DNA of 64,000 nt from positions 9,236,001 to 9,300,000 of the forward strand of contig JAWHQI010000065.1 of assembly GCA_033032865.1 (NCBI GenBank), read 5' to 3'. The notes under the pieces were generated by a model. It had not been told where the DNA came from and ran no database searches. It worked only from the letters and a program-made list of their open reading frames with translations. The DNA is from Dactylorhiza incarnata. Its lineage: Eukaryota; Streptophyta; Magnoliopsida; Asparagales; Orchidaceae. How positions within the stretch are numbered: the stretch's first letter is position 1; each line of letters starts with the position of its first letter. The translations under genes were made by a program, and so were the position numbers. Positions 35,130 to 47,273 of the stretch are shown here, one piece after another.

Positions 35130-37787
35130 TGTCACGACCCGTCTCGACAAGAGTCAGAGTGCGCTTCGGGGCGGGCCGTGATGCCACAGACATGGGCGAA
35201 AAAGAATCCATGCCTGCTAAGGCGGAGACAGAAAAACTAAAAAATAAGTTCTAAAATAATTAATTTGAAGAAAAAAAGTTTGTTTTTATGCGGAAGCTAT
35301 CAAGTTATCAGTGAAAAGGATTTGATGCACATGTATTTTTGCAAAGAAAAACTTATGATATAAGTTCTGGAATAGAAATCTATGCAGTGAACATCGCAAA
35401 TGAATGAACATGCAAAACATGTTAAATTCTAGTACTTATAATATTTAGCCTAGCAGTTGTCCATGAAACAAGAGAAAATGGCTGATCGTAATTACTACAT
35501 AACAGAAATATCCGACAGTAAAAGAAATGAAACATAAACACAAAACCTGGAACTTGACGCAGATCGGCCTCAGAGAGCAGGCGGCGCAGACACGAACACC
35601 AAGGCAAATCCAAACAGAAGGAAAAGCATCAGAACATTGAAATACACAAGAGCAAGCAAAATAAAATACGAGCAGGAGAAACAGAATATTTGTGTACCGC
35701 TTTTCATGAAGCAGAACTAACATGACAGACAAGCAAGTGAGACAAGCAGAAATATCTAGAATTATTAGACTACTCCGAGGTATAGCCTAAACATTTATTT
35801 TGCAAAGACATAAGCTGTAATCGATGAAATGCGTATGTGTTTATAGTGGGTGCGCATGGTTCACACTCAAGTCCAAGTGTAAGTCTTACTAGAATAAGAG
35901 TATTTTCCTGCTTACCGCGACCATGCAAACAAGACGATGCACCACCTAAACCCTAGTTTTCAAGATTTGCTTATGACACTCAGGACATAAGTGATTCAGA
36001 AATTTATGCTCGCTATGACCGGTCTTTTGTTCCCATTAGGGATTCAAGAGGGAACCCAAGTCAAGGAGTTTCATCAATTAAACCCTAGCTTTCAATGTTA
36101 ACTTACACTATTAACGACTTAACACAGAATTTCGTGAATTCTAGCATATCAAGACATGTAACCAAGATACTGATTCAGATATACAAGAGTATATTTTATA
36201 AATGTGAAACAGGAGGAATCAAGATATAGAACGTTATTTAACCAAGTCTTGGAACCAGACAGGCATAAGAAACAAGATTCGATGACTCAGAGAACTCGAT
36301 AGAGAGTTTTGAAACTTGCGGATTCAAGTATTCACGAGTAATAAGATTAGTATACATCATTTTCCAGGATATCAAGTATTCCCTTACATTACGTCGTTTA
36401 AGGACATGAATATCTTCTAAGTAAACATGTGTACGAGCCGAATATTTTATATCAAGAACAATTCATCTAGTTGCTAGCAAGATCTTAACATTTATCATTA
36501 TAATAATTTAATACTCATAATCAAAAAGATCTACTAGTCTTCCATTTATCCATCAAATGAGATGCAATTCAATTAAGTGGAAATCCAATTTAAACCACTT
36601 TCGTTCACTAACTCGTCTTCCAACAAATGAGACACAATTCATCTAAATGAATATTCAAGTAACCCTCATTCACATTCACAACTTATGACATTCCAAACAC
36701 GTGGTACCTCAATCTATTAATAAGTCTATTTAGGGATTCGAAGTCTAGATTTATTCGACGAAACAAACATTCAAGAGTGAATTCATATAAATATAAGAAC
36801 AAACAAGACAATTAAATCCAATGCTTGCAAGAGAGAGGGATCTCTACTTGCCTTAAATGAGGCTGAATCTGACGGTGACGGCTAAGCGCGGAAGCAAAAG
36901 CAGACATCACATTTGAACCTGATCGAGCACAACGAAAGCGATGTAGCATAAATTATTACGCGAACACATGCTTTCTACGACGCGAAATTTTAAATAATGA
37001 GGGTTAAGCAGATTTTACCTCCCTCAAAAGTGAGGGGAGAAGAGATTCCACGCGGAGACGGAGACTTGGCGACGCTTAGGTTGCGGAAACCTTAAATCGG
37101 AGAGGACTTGAAGAGATCCCGCCAATTAGAGCGACGAACGGCACCGGGGGCACAAACACCTAAGGATTTGGCGATTAGGAAGTGCACCAAAAATCTGAAA
37201 TGCAAAATGGGGCACGAATAAATTATTAGGGTTTATGAAAATCTGAATAGGAGGAATCTTACCCAAAGGAAGCCGAGATCGGGCTCAAAGAGCCGAATCC
37301 GAGTCCGAAATCTGAGCGGAGGAGGGTTCGAGCAAAACCCTAGGCGGAAACGGAGAGGAAGATGGCTGTCAACCTTTAAACTGGCGGCTGGAGGGTTGCT
37401 GCCCACGAGAAGGAGGAGAGGCCTTGCCGCTAGAGGGGGAGTGCTGCCCGAGCTGAGGAAGAGGAGGAGGCTGCCAACACTTGGAGGAAGAAGGGATGAT
37501 GGAGGGGCCACAGTCGGCTAGGGGAGGAGGAGCAGGCTGCGTCGGCCATGGCAGGAGGAGGCGCCGACGGAGGAGATGCCGACGGGAGCAGGAGTCGTCG
37601 ACGGCGCTGCACGCGGGAGCCGGGTGCGGGAGCGGGCGCATGAGACGGGAGGAGCGGCTTGCGGGATTTTTTTTTTGCGAGACGGGAGCCCTAGCTGATG
37701 CGGGATTTAACAGGGGAGGGGCTGGGGTGCGGCTAGCCATTAGGGAATTAGTATTATTATTATTTTTGGATTTTAGGGGTTGTTACA
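35130..37787 (-). repeat. 5' LTR of NA2
   Basis: Collinear with 31353-34006 with scattered single-base differences and small indels. It carries the same 123-codon frame (37740 to 37369), with a few amino-acid changes. Confidence 0.9.
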
Positions 37788-37792
37788 AATAC

Positions 37793-38001
37793 CCTATAAA
37801 ATGTGCATCCCTATCAGAGGTGATCGACCTAGGAATGACATATAACCTAATAATTTCTGTAAATAATAGCTCAGCGATGTGTACAACACTAGAAGTTTTC
37901 CTACATGGTATGAAATGCGCCATTTTTGAAAAACGATCTACTACCACAAAAATATAGTCTACTTTCCTCTGGGTGCGAGGAAGTCCTACTACGAAATCCA
38001 T
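37793..38001 (-). pseudogene. Gypsy integrase, core start
   Basis: Reads [20 protein letters not shown], '[12 protein letters not shown]' and '[12 protein letters not shown]', containing the first two catalytic aspartates of the D,D-35-E core. The sequence breaks at the NA2 target duplication and resumes at 31347. Confidence 0.85.
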
Positions 38002-38579
38002 CGAAATATCATCCCATGGCCTCTCAGGAATCAGTAGGGGGTGTATAATCCTGTACTTTGTGCGTTCCCCTTATACAATTGATATGTTGTGCAGTGCCTA
38101 ATAAGTTCGATAACATCGTGCTTCATCTTCGACCAATAATATCGAGCACTAGCGAGATCTAACAATTTGGATTGTCCTACATGCCCACCTAACCCAGATG
38201 AGTGAAGCTCCCTAAGTAGTGTCTCTTGAAGGGGTCCTTCGCAAATGCAAAGACAAGTGCCCTTAATTAAATATCCCTCACTCATTACGTACTGTGTAGC
38301 AGGATCAGTCTTACTATGTTGACACGAGGTCCAAATGTCACGAAAGAAAGGATCAATGGTGTACAAGTCACGCTGTGTATTTAAATTAGTAATGCAAGGC
38401 TGCAAGGTGAGTAATAAATGTGTCCGACGACTAAGGGCGTCAGCTACTTGATTCGTGACACCGGGCTTGTGTTTTAAGTGGAATGTGAACTCTTGTAGGT
38501 AGGCAGCCCACTTGGCGTGACGTCTAATCTCTTTCTGGGAATTCAAATACTTCAGTGCTTTGTGGTCTATATTCAACAC
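38002..38579 (-). pseudogene. Gypsy RNase H end and integrase zinc domain
   Basis: 'DHKALKYLNSQKEIRRHAKW' and 'HKPGVTNQVADALSRR' are the end of Gypsy RNase H. 'LRELHSSGLGGHVGQSKLLD' followed by '[10 protein letters not shown]' is the integrase H2C2 zinc domain. The second Cys of the final C-x2-C pair is replaced by Tyr-Gln, so the finger is damaged. Confidence 0.85.
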
Positions 38580-39896
38580 AAACTAACACTGGATTAGGTA
38601 ACGCCTCCAGTGGAGGAGAGCCTGAACGATATCATAAAACTCCATGTCGTACGTGGAATACTTAGTCTTTACTTCGTTCAACTTCTCACTAAAAATGCTA
38701 CAGCACGACCCTCCTGACTAAATACCATGCCAATTCCTATAATGGATGCATCACAATCAACCCCAAATTTTTTATCAAAATCAGGCAGCGCTAATACAGG
38801 TGCACTGGTGAGTCTCTCCTTGACTAATAAAAATGCGTGCTCTGCTTCCTCAATCCAAATAAATAAACCCTTTTTAAATAATCAGTGACAAACACAATTA
38901 GTGTAATAAAATTCCTGATGAAACACTGATAAAAATACGCTAGCCCATGAAATCCTCGAGCCTCAGCATTCGTCCTAGGGCTAGGTTATAATTCTATTTC
39001 CTTGACCTTCTCTCTATCAACCTTAATACCTTCAGATGAAATAATATACCCTAAGAAGGTCAGGTTATCGGTCATAAAAGTGCACTTCTTCAAATTGCCA
39101 TATAATTTTTTGTGCACAAGATTTCTAACACTTGCCTAAGATGAATAAGTTACTGTACAAGATCAATACTATAAATCAAAATGTCATTAAAATAAATCAC
39201 TACGCAGACTCCAATGAGTGGTCTAAGCGCTTGATTCATCACTCGTATAAATGTGCTTGGTGAATTGGATAGACCAAACGACATCACCAACCACTCCTAT
39301 AAACGCAGTCTTCCATTCATCACCGGGTCGGATTAGAATCTTCAGATCTATTTTCGAAAAAACACGAGACACTTATTAATCGCTCGATTATCGACACACA
39401 TACGCTATGTTCCGTTTTTCTTTGGAACTAATACTGTGGGAACAACGCAAGGGCTCATGCTCTCCCTAACATGACCTTTCGATATCAAATCAGTCACCTG
39501 CCTGTAGAGTTCCTCATGCTCTTTCAGAGTCATACGATAATGGGGAAGATGAGGTATACTAACTTCTGACATTAGGTCAATATAATGCTGAATATCTCTC
39601 ATCAGAGGGGGCTGATCATGCAACTCCTCCGACATAATCTCAAAGAACTCATCCATAAGATGCTGCACTGTACTAGGGATGTCTAATGTGGTGGGGGTGG
39701 AGTCAATGCCATATAACATATAAACTACGTCACTATCCTTTATCTCCTCCTGAAATTGTCGCTCAGTCAGTAACATGATGACAGAGGGGAAGGGTATCAC
39801 GAAAACAGTGGTAGATGGGTGTGAAGACCTCTCTGGGGCTTTAAGAACAAGACTATTCTTCTGGGGAAGAAAAACAATCTTGCGCCCATAACCCAT
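38580..39896 (-). pseudogene. Gypsy reverse transcriptase, decayed
   Basis: The N-terminal part (39896-39405) is open: linker 'IMSEELHDQPPLMRDIQHYI', 'PHYRMTLKEHEELYRQVTDL' and 'GHVRESMSPCVVPTVLVPKK'. Beyond 39400 the RT palm and thumb and the RNase H start are readable only across frames, for example 'LTFLGYIISSEGI' near 39060 and '[17 protein letters not shown]' near 38750. Many stops. Confidence 0.75.
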
Positions 39897-40091
39897 TGCG
39901 CTCGAAGGAACGAGTGTTCTTTTTACACCATTGTGAAGTACGTGTCTATTTTATTGCAATGGTCGCCCTAATAGGATATGCCAGACCTCGGTAGTGGCGA
40001 CGTGATACCAGACCGCATCCTGATAGGTGCTACCTATGAAAAATTCTACGTGACACTGGTGTGTGATGGGTATTGTAGTACTACTAGTGAC

Positions 40092-40790
40092 TCATGATAA
40101 ACTGTAATGTTTTCCTAATAGTTGTGTTTTCAATTTTAATTTGTCAACCATGCGTTGAGAAACAAAGTTCTCCATACTACTGCTATCAATAATGATGGAA
40201 CAAAACTGTCCCTGTATGCTGGAGGTCGTACGAAAAATATTGTTCCTCAGCCAATCATCCTTAGTAGGGGCTCTAGGGGTCAGTAGGCTGTTGTGGAGAG
40301 CACAAACTAGCTGGTTAGGTTGTTCTCCTTCTACCTCTAACTCGCTCTCAAACTCGGTCGCAGAAATAGGGTCAGACTGGGAGTTGTTAAGGAAGACTTC
40401 ATACTCAGGTTCTTGCCTATTTATAGAATCAATGATAGCGACAAAATGTCGTCGTCGGCACTCAGACGACTTGTGACCCGACTCCATACACTTAAAGCAT
40501 CTAAACCCACCAGGCTGTGGTCTAGTTCCGATAATCTCCTTACCTCTAGTGGGTGCGGCAGGAGGTGCATGGGCATTCGGGGGCATGGTCGGACGAGAGG
40601 GTCCTACAGTCCTAACCGTAGGAGTGGAGGTGTGAGTAGATGTGGGTCTATTAGTAGACCTAAATCCAAACGTCCTCTTCTGCAATGCCTCTACTCTACG
40701 TGCGCGACTCGAGATCTCTCCCAGGTCCTTATAATCATGGAGCTTTAATTGGTTTCTAATGGAACCATTCAAATAACGAGATACAGTCAT
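40092..40790 (-). pseudogene. Gypsy gag zinc knuckle and protease start
   Basis: The CCHC knuckle CFKCMESGHKSSEC sits in a Pro/Thr-rich, basic context, followed by the protease start 'FCSIIIDSSSMENFVSQRMV'. The catalytic triad here reads Asp-Ser-Ser where D-S/T-G is expected, so the essential Gly is changed. Confidence 0.8.
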
Positions 40791-41580
40791 GTCATCACCT
40801 TCTCAGAGATCGAGGCGAGACTGAAGTACTAGAAATTCGTTCATTTATTCGTCCACAGATAATTTGTCTTGTTGCAGGTTGTGAAACCTACGGTAGAGGG
40901 TCTGCAATTAATTAAGTGGAACATACCGTTTTCGTAGTTGTGTTTTAAATTCTGGCCATGTGGTGATGGGGGTATGTCTAAATTAATTCTAGAGCGCTCT
41001 ATTTGTCCCCAACAAACTCGAGCGGACCCTTTCAGTCTAAGGTTAACATACTCAACTTACCTAGCTTGGGGCAATTACTTCCAAGACAAGAAACGATGCA
41101 TCCTATCACACCAATCTAAACAACCATCGGGTTCTAATCGCCCTTCGAAATCACCAACGTCTAGCTTGACTCCTAAATCCCATCTGGGTGGATCCCTTAC
41201 GTTTTGGTGCCCTTGTTCAAGATGTCGTGGATTAGGGTTTTCGAGCTCCGGTTGCCTATGATCATCGATTTGGTGTGGAGTAATGTAATCTCTAAATGTT
41301 GGTTAGCCTCTAACATGTTAACACTCGTGAATAATCCATTTATCACTTGTCCCACATCTTGCCTGTTCGCGTTAACATTCGTACTCAACGTTTCAATTGT
41401 TTTAGTCAAATTTTTAATTTGTGCGCTCAGATCGTGAATAATCCATTTATCACTTGTCCCACATCTTGCCTGTTCGCGTTAACATTCGTACTCAACGTTT
41501 CAATTGTTTTAGTCAAAATTTTAATTTGTGCGCTCAGATCGGCAACACTATTTTTCAAATGCCCCACACGATTTTCCATT
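40791..41580 (-). pseudogene. Gypsy gag, N-terminal part
   Basis: A start at about 41580 reads MENRVGHLKNSVADLSAQI, a coiled-coil-like N-terminus. A 107-bp tandem duplication (41326-41432 and 41433-41539) repeats 'LTKTIETLSTNVNANRQDVG' and shifts the frame. The capsid region to 40791 is open only in pieces. Confidence 0.65.
41326..41539. repeat. 107-bp tandem duplication in gag
   Basis: Two adjacent copies beginning 'cgtgaataatccatttatc', differing at about one base. The length is not a multiple of three, so it breaks the gag frame. Confidence 0.9.
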
Positions 41581-41963
41581 TAAAAAAATTATTTTAAATT
41601 CTCATAAATTTTAAAATATTGTAATTGTTTTTTTTAATTAATTTAAATTCCATTTTTTAACAAAGAGAACCTTTTATGCTTTTAAAAAAAATTAGCTCTA
41701 ATTTTTTTTAAAAGAAAATCTTTTATGTTAAATGCGAGATTACCCGAGTGGGCATAAATTTATTTATTTATGTAAACTTTTTTTAAAAAAGATAAATTTT
41801 TATTTTTATGTTTTTTGAACTTTAAAACTCAAATGAGCAAATGAAGATTTTTTTAATTAAAGATTTTAAAATTTTAAAACAAAAGTAAATATAACTTTTT
41901 TTTTGAAAAACGGATTGCTTGATTCGCAATAGGAGCTAATCAAACATTCATCTGATACGGAAC
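41581..41963 (-). other. AT-rich leader with degenerate primer site
   Basis: Non-coding leader of the chromovirus-like element. Its right end reads (minus) TTCCGTATCAGATG beside the LTR end, resembling TGGTATCAGAGC with a few changes. Confidence 0.6.
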
Positions 41964-42192
41964 TGATGTAGGACGAGCGTACCAGGTCGGAATTTGTGCG
42001 CTAATTTACTCTCAACGTTAGAACTTCGAATGCTAGTTAATTGTTATCTGAAAGAAAAATTCCCATGTGTTTAAAAGCTTTAAATCAAAGCGGTGTTTGC
42101 AACTTCCGACAAGCTTAAGCACAACAATAATTTATGAATAACAACAATAAAAGTAGATTGAATGTTCAAGGCAAGATTTTGCCAATTAATTG

Positions 42193-42364
42193 TGTTAGCG
42201 AAATCCATGTAAAAGGCCCATGTATAAGCCTATTTAGATCCTCTTCTCTTTAGTCCCACACCATGTATAGGTTTTTCTGTATCACTCTCTCTCCTATATA
42301 TATGTATTCTTCCTTTGTATTTGTACATGAGATATATATCAAAAGGTTTGGGGATTTACCAACA
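42193..42364 (+). repeat. Copia-1 5' LTR
   Basis: TGTTAGCG...ACCAACA, short for a Copia LTR, with 'ctatatatatg' as a likely TATA region near 42294. Confidence 0.92.
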
Positions 42365-42380
42365 TGGTATCAGAGCCAGG

Positions 42381-43183
42381 TTCGACGCTCTAAAATCGCG
42401 TCCCCAATCCTCTCCTCTCCGTTTTTTTAATCGCCCCCCGTCTCCCTCCTGGGCGGTCTTCCCCCACTTTGTGCGGCCTCTACTTTGTGAGACCGCACAC
42501 CCCTCCTCCGCTCTCTACTTCGTGCTCCCTCCTCCTCCTCTTTATACCCTCCATGCCCCTTGCCCGCTGCTCTAGACCGCTGCTCCAGCCCGCGCACCTT
42601 GCTCGCTGCTCGCACGACCCAGTCCGCACGGCTCCTGGCTGCGACCTCCTGCTCCTGGCTGTGAGACCTCTCCGGCTCTTGGCTGCGACCTCCTCTCCGC
42701 CAGAACTGCCCGTGCTCCAGCTCGCACGACCTGCCCGTGCTCGCTCGAACCCTCTCCCAGCGATCTGCCCTCCTGTGATCGCTGCCTGACCGCACGGCCA
42801 GTCCGCCGCTCTAGTGATCGCCGCTGTGTCCGCTGGTCTTTCTCTTCCTGTGATCGCTGCTCCAGTCCGCTGCTCCAGTTCGCTCGGGTCAGGCCTCCAG
42901 ACCGTCTCTGCGACCTTCCGCGGGTTCCTCCTCGCGCGGCCTGCTCCCGCGATCTCTTCGCACCCGCGCGCCCTGCTCACTGCAGTTGGTTTCCGCGATC
43001 TCCCGCAGCCTGACCGCGCTGTCTGTTTCCGCAAACTACTGCAGTCTGCCCGCGCGGCCTGTCCGCCTGATTGCTCTGCGTGCGACCTCTTCTCTGCCCG
43101 CGCGGCCTGTCCGCCTGATTGCTCTGCGTGCGACCTCTTCTCTGCCTGCGCGGCCTGTCCGCCTGATTACTCTGTTCAACTTC
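42381..43183 (+). other. Copia-1 leader, CT-rich, with 48-bp repeats
   Basis: The 0.8-kb untranslated leader is very pyrimidine-rich. From 43050 to 43172, 'cgcggcctgtccgcctgatt' recurs three times in units of 48 bp. Long frames run through it on both strands only because of the base composition. Confidence 0.75.
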
Positions 43184-44236
43184 ATGGGTTCCTCGGTAAA
43201 TTCCTCAGAAGTGCCTGCTGCTCGCGTCCCTCCCCCCGAGCTCCGAGATGAGCTACGGATCACTACTATTTCCCTGTCCGGAAAGAAAAATTTTGTGCCT
43301 TGGGTGCACTCCGTCCGCCGGGTCCTTCAGGCAAAAGGGCTCTTACTTCATCTCACGCAGGCACCTCCTTCCCCTTCTACCGACGATTGGCTGCGGAATG
43401 ACGGTCGTGTTCAGACATGGCTTCTCAACTCAATGGATGGAGAACCTTACCAAATGACCATGTATCACGAGACAGCCAAGGGCATGTGGGATGAGCTTCA
43501 TTCCTTGTACTCGGGCAAGGACAGCCTCCAGCACCTCTATGACATTATTACTGATCTCCAAGCCCTGGATACGGGCGGGGCTGCGGACATGACCTCCTTT
43601 GTTGCTCGTGCTAAGGGTCTTACTGAAGCATGGATCCAGCATCAACCATCTACCACTGATCTCGCGACTCAACGGACTCAGAAGGAAGCCGTCTGTATTG
43701 CTATGATGATGGCCCGTGTTCCTCCACATCTGCACAGTGTTCGAGCTCAGATACTCTCCTCCACTACCACCCCCTCCCTTCATGATGTTTGCTCTATGCT
43801 ACTCAGGGTAACTCCTCCATCTGAGACTCAAACAGTTTTTTCTCCAGTTCTTCTTCAGCAACTTCTCCTGCCAACCCCTCCTCCTGCTCATGGCTCTTTC
43901 ACCAGGGGAGGACGCCACCCGTCTCGGGGACGAGGACGTGGTGGCCGCTCTTCCTTGAAGTGTACTTACTGCTCTCGTGAGGGTCACCTAGAAGCTACAT
44001 GCTACCGTAAACATGGCCTACCTCCGCTACTCCAGCTCCTTCTGCTGCCCCTAACACTTCCAACCTTGGTGCACCTACTCGCCAAGAATATGAAGACCTT
44101 CGCACTCAGTTCCAGCAGCTCCAAGGCAGTATTGATAGGCCATCTGACTCGGTTGCCTCTTTCTCTACTCAAGGTATATCCTGTCTTTCTTACAGCTCTC
44201 ACTGCATCGTTGACTTTGGAGCAACTCATCATATAA
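43184..44236 (+). pseudogene. Copia-1 gag
   Basis: A start at 43184 (MGSSVNSSEVPAARVPPPEL) is chosen because domain similarity begins just after it, although the frame is open further upstream. 'ISLSGKKNFVPWVHSVRRVL', 'LLNSMDGEPYQMTMYHETAK' and 'MWDELHSLYSGKDSLQHLYD' are typical of plant Copia gag. A Gly/Arg-rich stretch leads to the CCHC knuckle CTYCSREGHLEATC (43961). After about 44030 the true frame is left for another that carries the protease. Confidence 0.85.
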
Positions 44237-44574
44237 CATCTCAGAAACTGCCTCGGTATTCGACAACCTCTCACCCGCCATCTCTTATTGTTGCTAATGG
44301 CGACACTACCCCAGTCTCTGGTGCTGCTGATCTCCGCCTCACTCCTACCTTGCTACTCTCCTCAGTTCTCCATGTTCCAGGCTCCCCGTTTAACTTGCTT
44401 TCTGTTAGTCAATTAACACGGGATCTTGACTGTTGCATAACTTTCTCTCCTTCATCTTTTGTTTTGCAGGATCGCCGTACACGGAGTACCATTGGTAGCG
44501 GTCGGCTGACGAATGGGTTGTATCTCTTGGATCTCCCACCTATCAGTCTTTCTTCCATCTCCACTTCTGACTGA
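44040..44574 (+). pseudogene. Copia-1 protease and pre-integrase region
   Basis: Read in a different frame from gag. The active site is IVDFGATHHIT where D-S/T-G-A is usual: Ser/Thr is replaced by Phe. Then 'SSVLHVPGSPFNLLSVSQLT' and 'GRLTNGLYLLDLPP', the normal Copia order. A TGA stop at 44572-44574 sits where Trp is expected before 'HRRLGHAPLPVL', the GAG-pre-integrase HHCC motif, whose Cys pair CESC follows near 44650. Confidence 0.8.
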
Positions 44575-44657
44575 CATCGTCGTCTTGGGCATGCTCCCCT
44601 TCCGGTTCTCAAGAAAGCTCTTCCTGGTGTTTCACTCCAAGAGTTCACTTGTGAATC

Positions 44658-45332
44658 GTGTATCTACGGCAAGCAACATCGTGTTCTTTCTCTCCTTCTT
44701 GTACCCGGAGTGATACTCTGTTCTCTTTAGTTCATTCTGATGTATGGGGTCCATATAGGATACCCAGTGTATTTGGCCATCGTTATTTTATCACTTTTAT
44801 TGATGACTACTTGCGTGTTACTTGGATTTATTTTCTTCATGACCGCTCTGAGATAATTTCTGTGTTTCGTGTTTTTATATTTGAAACACGTGCGCAGTTA
44901 TCGATGCCTCTTAAAATACTCCGCACCGATAATGCCCGCGAGTACACAAGTCGGCCCTTCTCCGCTCTGTGCTCTGAGTTTGGTGTTATCCACCAAACCT
45001 CATGTGCCTACACACCTCAACAAAATGACGTGGCCGAACGGAAAAATCGCCATCTACTCGATACCGTTCGGTCCCTCATGTTCCAAATGCAGGTCCCAAC
45101 AGATTTTTGGCACTTTGCTATTGCAACTGCTTGTCACCTCATCAATCACATGCCCTCATCCGTTCTCAGCTTTGCCACTCCTCTAAGCCTTCTTCTTCCA
45201 TCCACTCCTCCTTCCCCCCTCACACCCCGAGTTTTTGGGTGTGTTTGTTATGTTCACAACCTCGGTCCGCCAGCAGACAAACTTGCTGCTCGTGCTACCA
45301 AACAGATGTTTGTTGGCTACTCTCGAACTTAG
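44658..45332 (+). pseudogene. Copia-1 integrase
   Basis: Catalytic D,D,E residues are visible: HSDVWGPYR (first Asp), 'ILRTDNAREYTS' (second Asp) and 'QQNDVAERKNRHLLDTVR' (Glu). The end reads 'RVFGCVCYVHNLGP' and 'KQMFVGYSRT', then a TAG stop (45330-45332) before 'KGYVCYS'. A frameshift near 44690 separates it from the zinc-binding part. It would insert the cDNA into the genome. Confidence 0.88.
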
Positions 45333-45508
45333 AAGGGTTATGTGTGCTATTCTCTTACAACCGGAATAGTGTCTGTCTCGGCCGATGTCACTTTTTGTGA
45401 AGATCAACCGTTCCACCTATCCTCCTCTCCCCAATCCATTCCTTCTACTATTACTCGTCCTATCGTTCCAGTCATGCCTTCCTCTCCACCGTCACCTCCC
45501 TCCCGCTT

Positions 45509-47221
45509 GTGCTCCGTCCGCCCATTCGCTACGTCTATTCTCACCGTCAATCCAAGGATATTTCCCTACCGGAGCCGTCTGCTACAGATGACACACCTCC
45601 CGCGGCTGATCCTGCATCTCCCTCTACGGCTCATCCAATGGCCGACTGTGTGTCTCTACACCGGCTCTCTCCACCCCTCCACCAGTTTGCTACTTCTCTT
45701 TCCTCCATCTCTATTCCTAACTCTGTGCAGGAGGCGCTTCAGCATCCGGGGTGGCGGGCAGCTATGGAAGAGGAGATGAATGCTCTCTGGGCTAATCACA
45801 CTTGGGAACTGGTTCCCCTTCCTCCAGGTCAACATTGTGTTAGTTGCAAATGGGTCTTTGCGGTCAAACAGAATGCGGATGAGACTGTTGATCGTTTAAA
45901 AGCCCGTCTCGTGGCCCGGGGCTTCACTCAACAACAAGGCTTAGATTATGAGGAAACCTTTTCTCCAGTGGCAAAACTCAACACTGTTCGTGTTCTTATC
46001 TCCGTTGCTGTGCACCGGTGTTGGCCCCTTGTTCAGCTCGATATTAAGAATGCATTCCTTAACGGCGATCTGAAGGAAACTGTGTTTATGTGCCAACCTC
46101 CCGGGTTTGAGACCACGGGGGAGTCTCGTACACTTCGCGTTTACCGCCTTCTAAAGGCTCTTTATGGTCTCAAACAGTCACCACGAGCTTGGTTTGATAA
46201 GTTCTGCAAGGTTCTCGTAGCACTTGGGTTCACTCGGAGCTCCACCGACTTCTTTCTATTCACCAAACATGGACCAACTGGCACTGTAATCCTTCTTGTC
46301 TACGTTGATGATATCCTGATTACTGGCGATGACCTCTCTGGGATACAACAGCTCAAAGAACATCTGAACTCGGCCTTCCAGACCAAGGATCTTGGAAATC
46401 TTAGATACTTCCTTGGGATTGAAGTCGCCCGACGACCCGATGGGTTGGTTATGTCCCAACGAAAGTACTACATCGACTTACTTCATGAAGCAGGATACTC
46501 CGGGTGCAAACTTGCGGAAACTCCTATGGATGCTAATAAAAAATTGTGTGCTGCTGGGTCTGATTCTGACCAGCTTCTTGAGAATCCAGAATACTACCGA
46601 CGATTGGTTGGGAAACTGATCTGCCTAACGGTTACTCGACCGGATATCTCGTTTGCTGTTGGTGTTGTGAGTCGCTTCATGCATACTCCGCGCACTTCTC
46701 ACCTTCAAGCTGTTGAGCGTATTCTCAGATATCTAAAGACCGCTCCGGGACAAGGCCTTGTCTACAAACCATCCAACTCACCATCTTTTCTTGCGTACTC
46801 GGATGCTGACTATGCCGGGTCCCCTGATGATAGTCGCTCCACGACTGGCTTTTGCACTTACTTTGGTGGACACCTCATAACATGGCGAAGCAAGAAACAG
46901 ACTGTGGTCGCCTGCTCCTCGGCTGAGTCTGAATACAGGGCTATGACTGCTGTTGTGTCAGAATTAACATGGCTTGAGAGACTTCTTGGTGACTTGGGTG
47001 TCACTCTCCCTTCTCCGACAACACTTCGGTGTGACAGTCAGGCTGCAATTCATATAGCCAACAATCCAGTGTTCCATGAGTGAACAATGCATATTGAGGT
47101 TGACTGTCACTTCATCAGAGAAAAGGTTCTAGCAAAGAAGGTAGAATTGGAGCATGTTCCTGCTGCGAGACAAATTGCTGACATCCTAACAAAAGCTCTT
47201 CCTCGGCCACTATATCTCTAG
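45509..47221 (+). pseudogene. Copia-1 reverse transcriptase and RNase H
   Basis: One long open frame (45509-47083). It holds 'PGWRAAMEEEMNAL', 'LDYEETFSPVAKLNTVRVLI', the palm motif 'LVYVDDILITGDD', 'LRYFLGIEVAR', and the RNase H set 'YSDADYAGSPDD', 'SSAESEYRAM' and 'CDSQAAIHIANNPVFHE'. A TGA (47081-47083) falls where Arg normally sits, before 'HIEVDCHF'. A second stop (TAG near 47219) comes before the C-terminus. This is the best-preserved polymerase in the window. Confidence 0.9.
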
Positions 47222-47273
47222 TTCTTATCCAAGCTGGGTGCCTACGATTTGTACGTTCCAGCTTGCGGGGGAG

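Larger units (their letters stand above)
31353..37787 (-). mobile_element. Non-autonomous LTR retrotransposon NA2, intact boundaries
   Basis: LTRs of 2654 bp (31353-34006) and 2658 bp (35130-37787), TGTCACGACCC...GGTTGTTACA, flank only 1123 bp of interior. Perfect AATAC duplications lie at 31348-31352 and 37788-37792. The primer site TGGTATCAGAGCTAGGT (minus, 35111-35127) and a polypurine tract (minus AAGTAGGGGAGATT, next to 34007) set the orientation. The LTRs are highly similar, so insertion is recent relative to the host element. The interior has no gag or pol: the element must use a partner's proteins. Confidence 0.9.

Noticed and set aside
42480..43263. Long Arg-rich minus-strand frames
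   Set aside because: Antisense shadow of the CT-rich Copia-1 leader.
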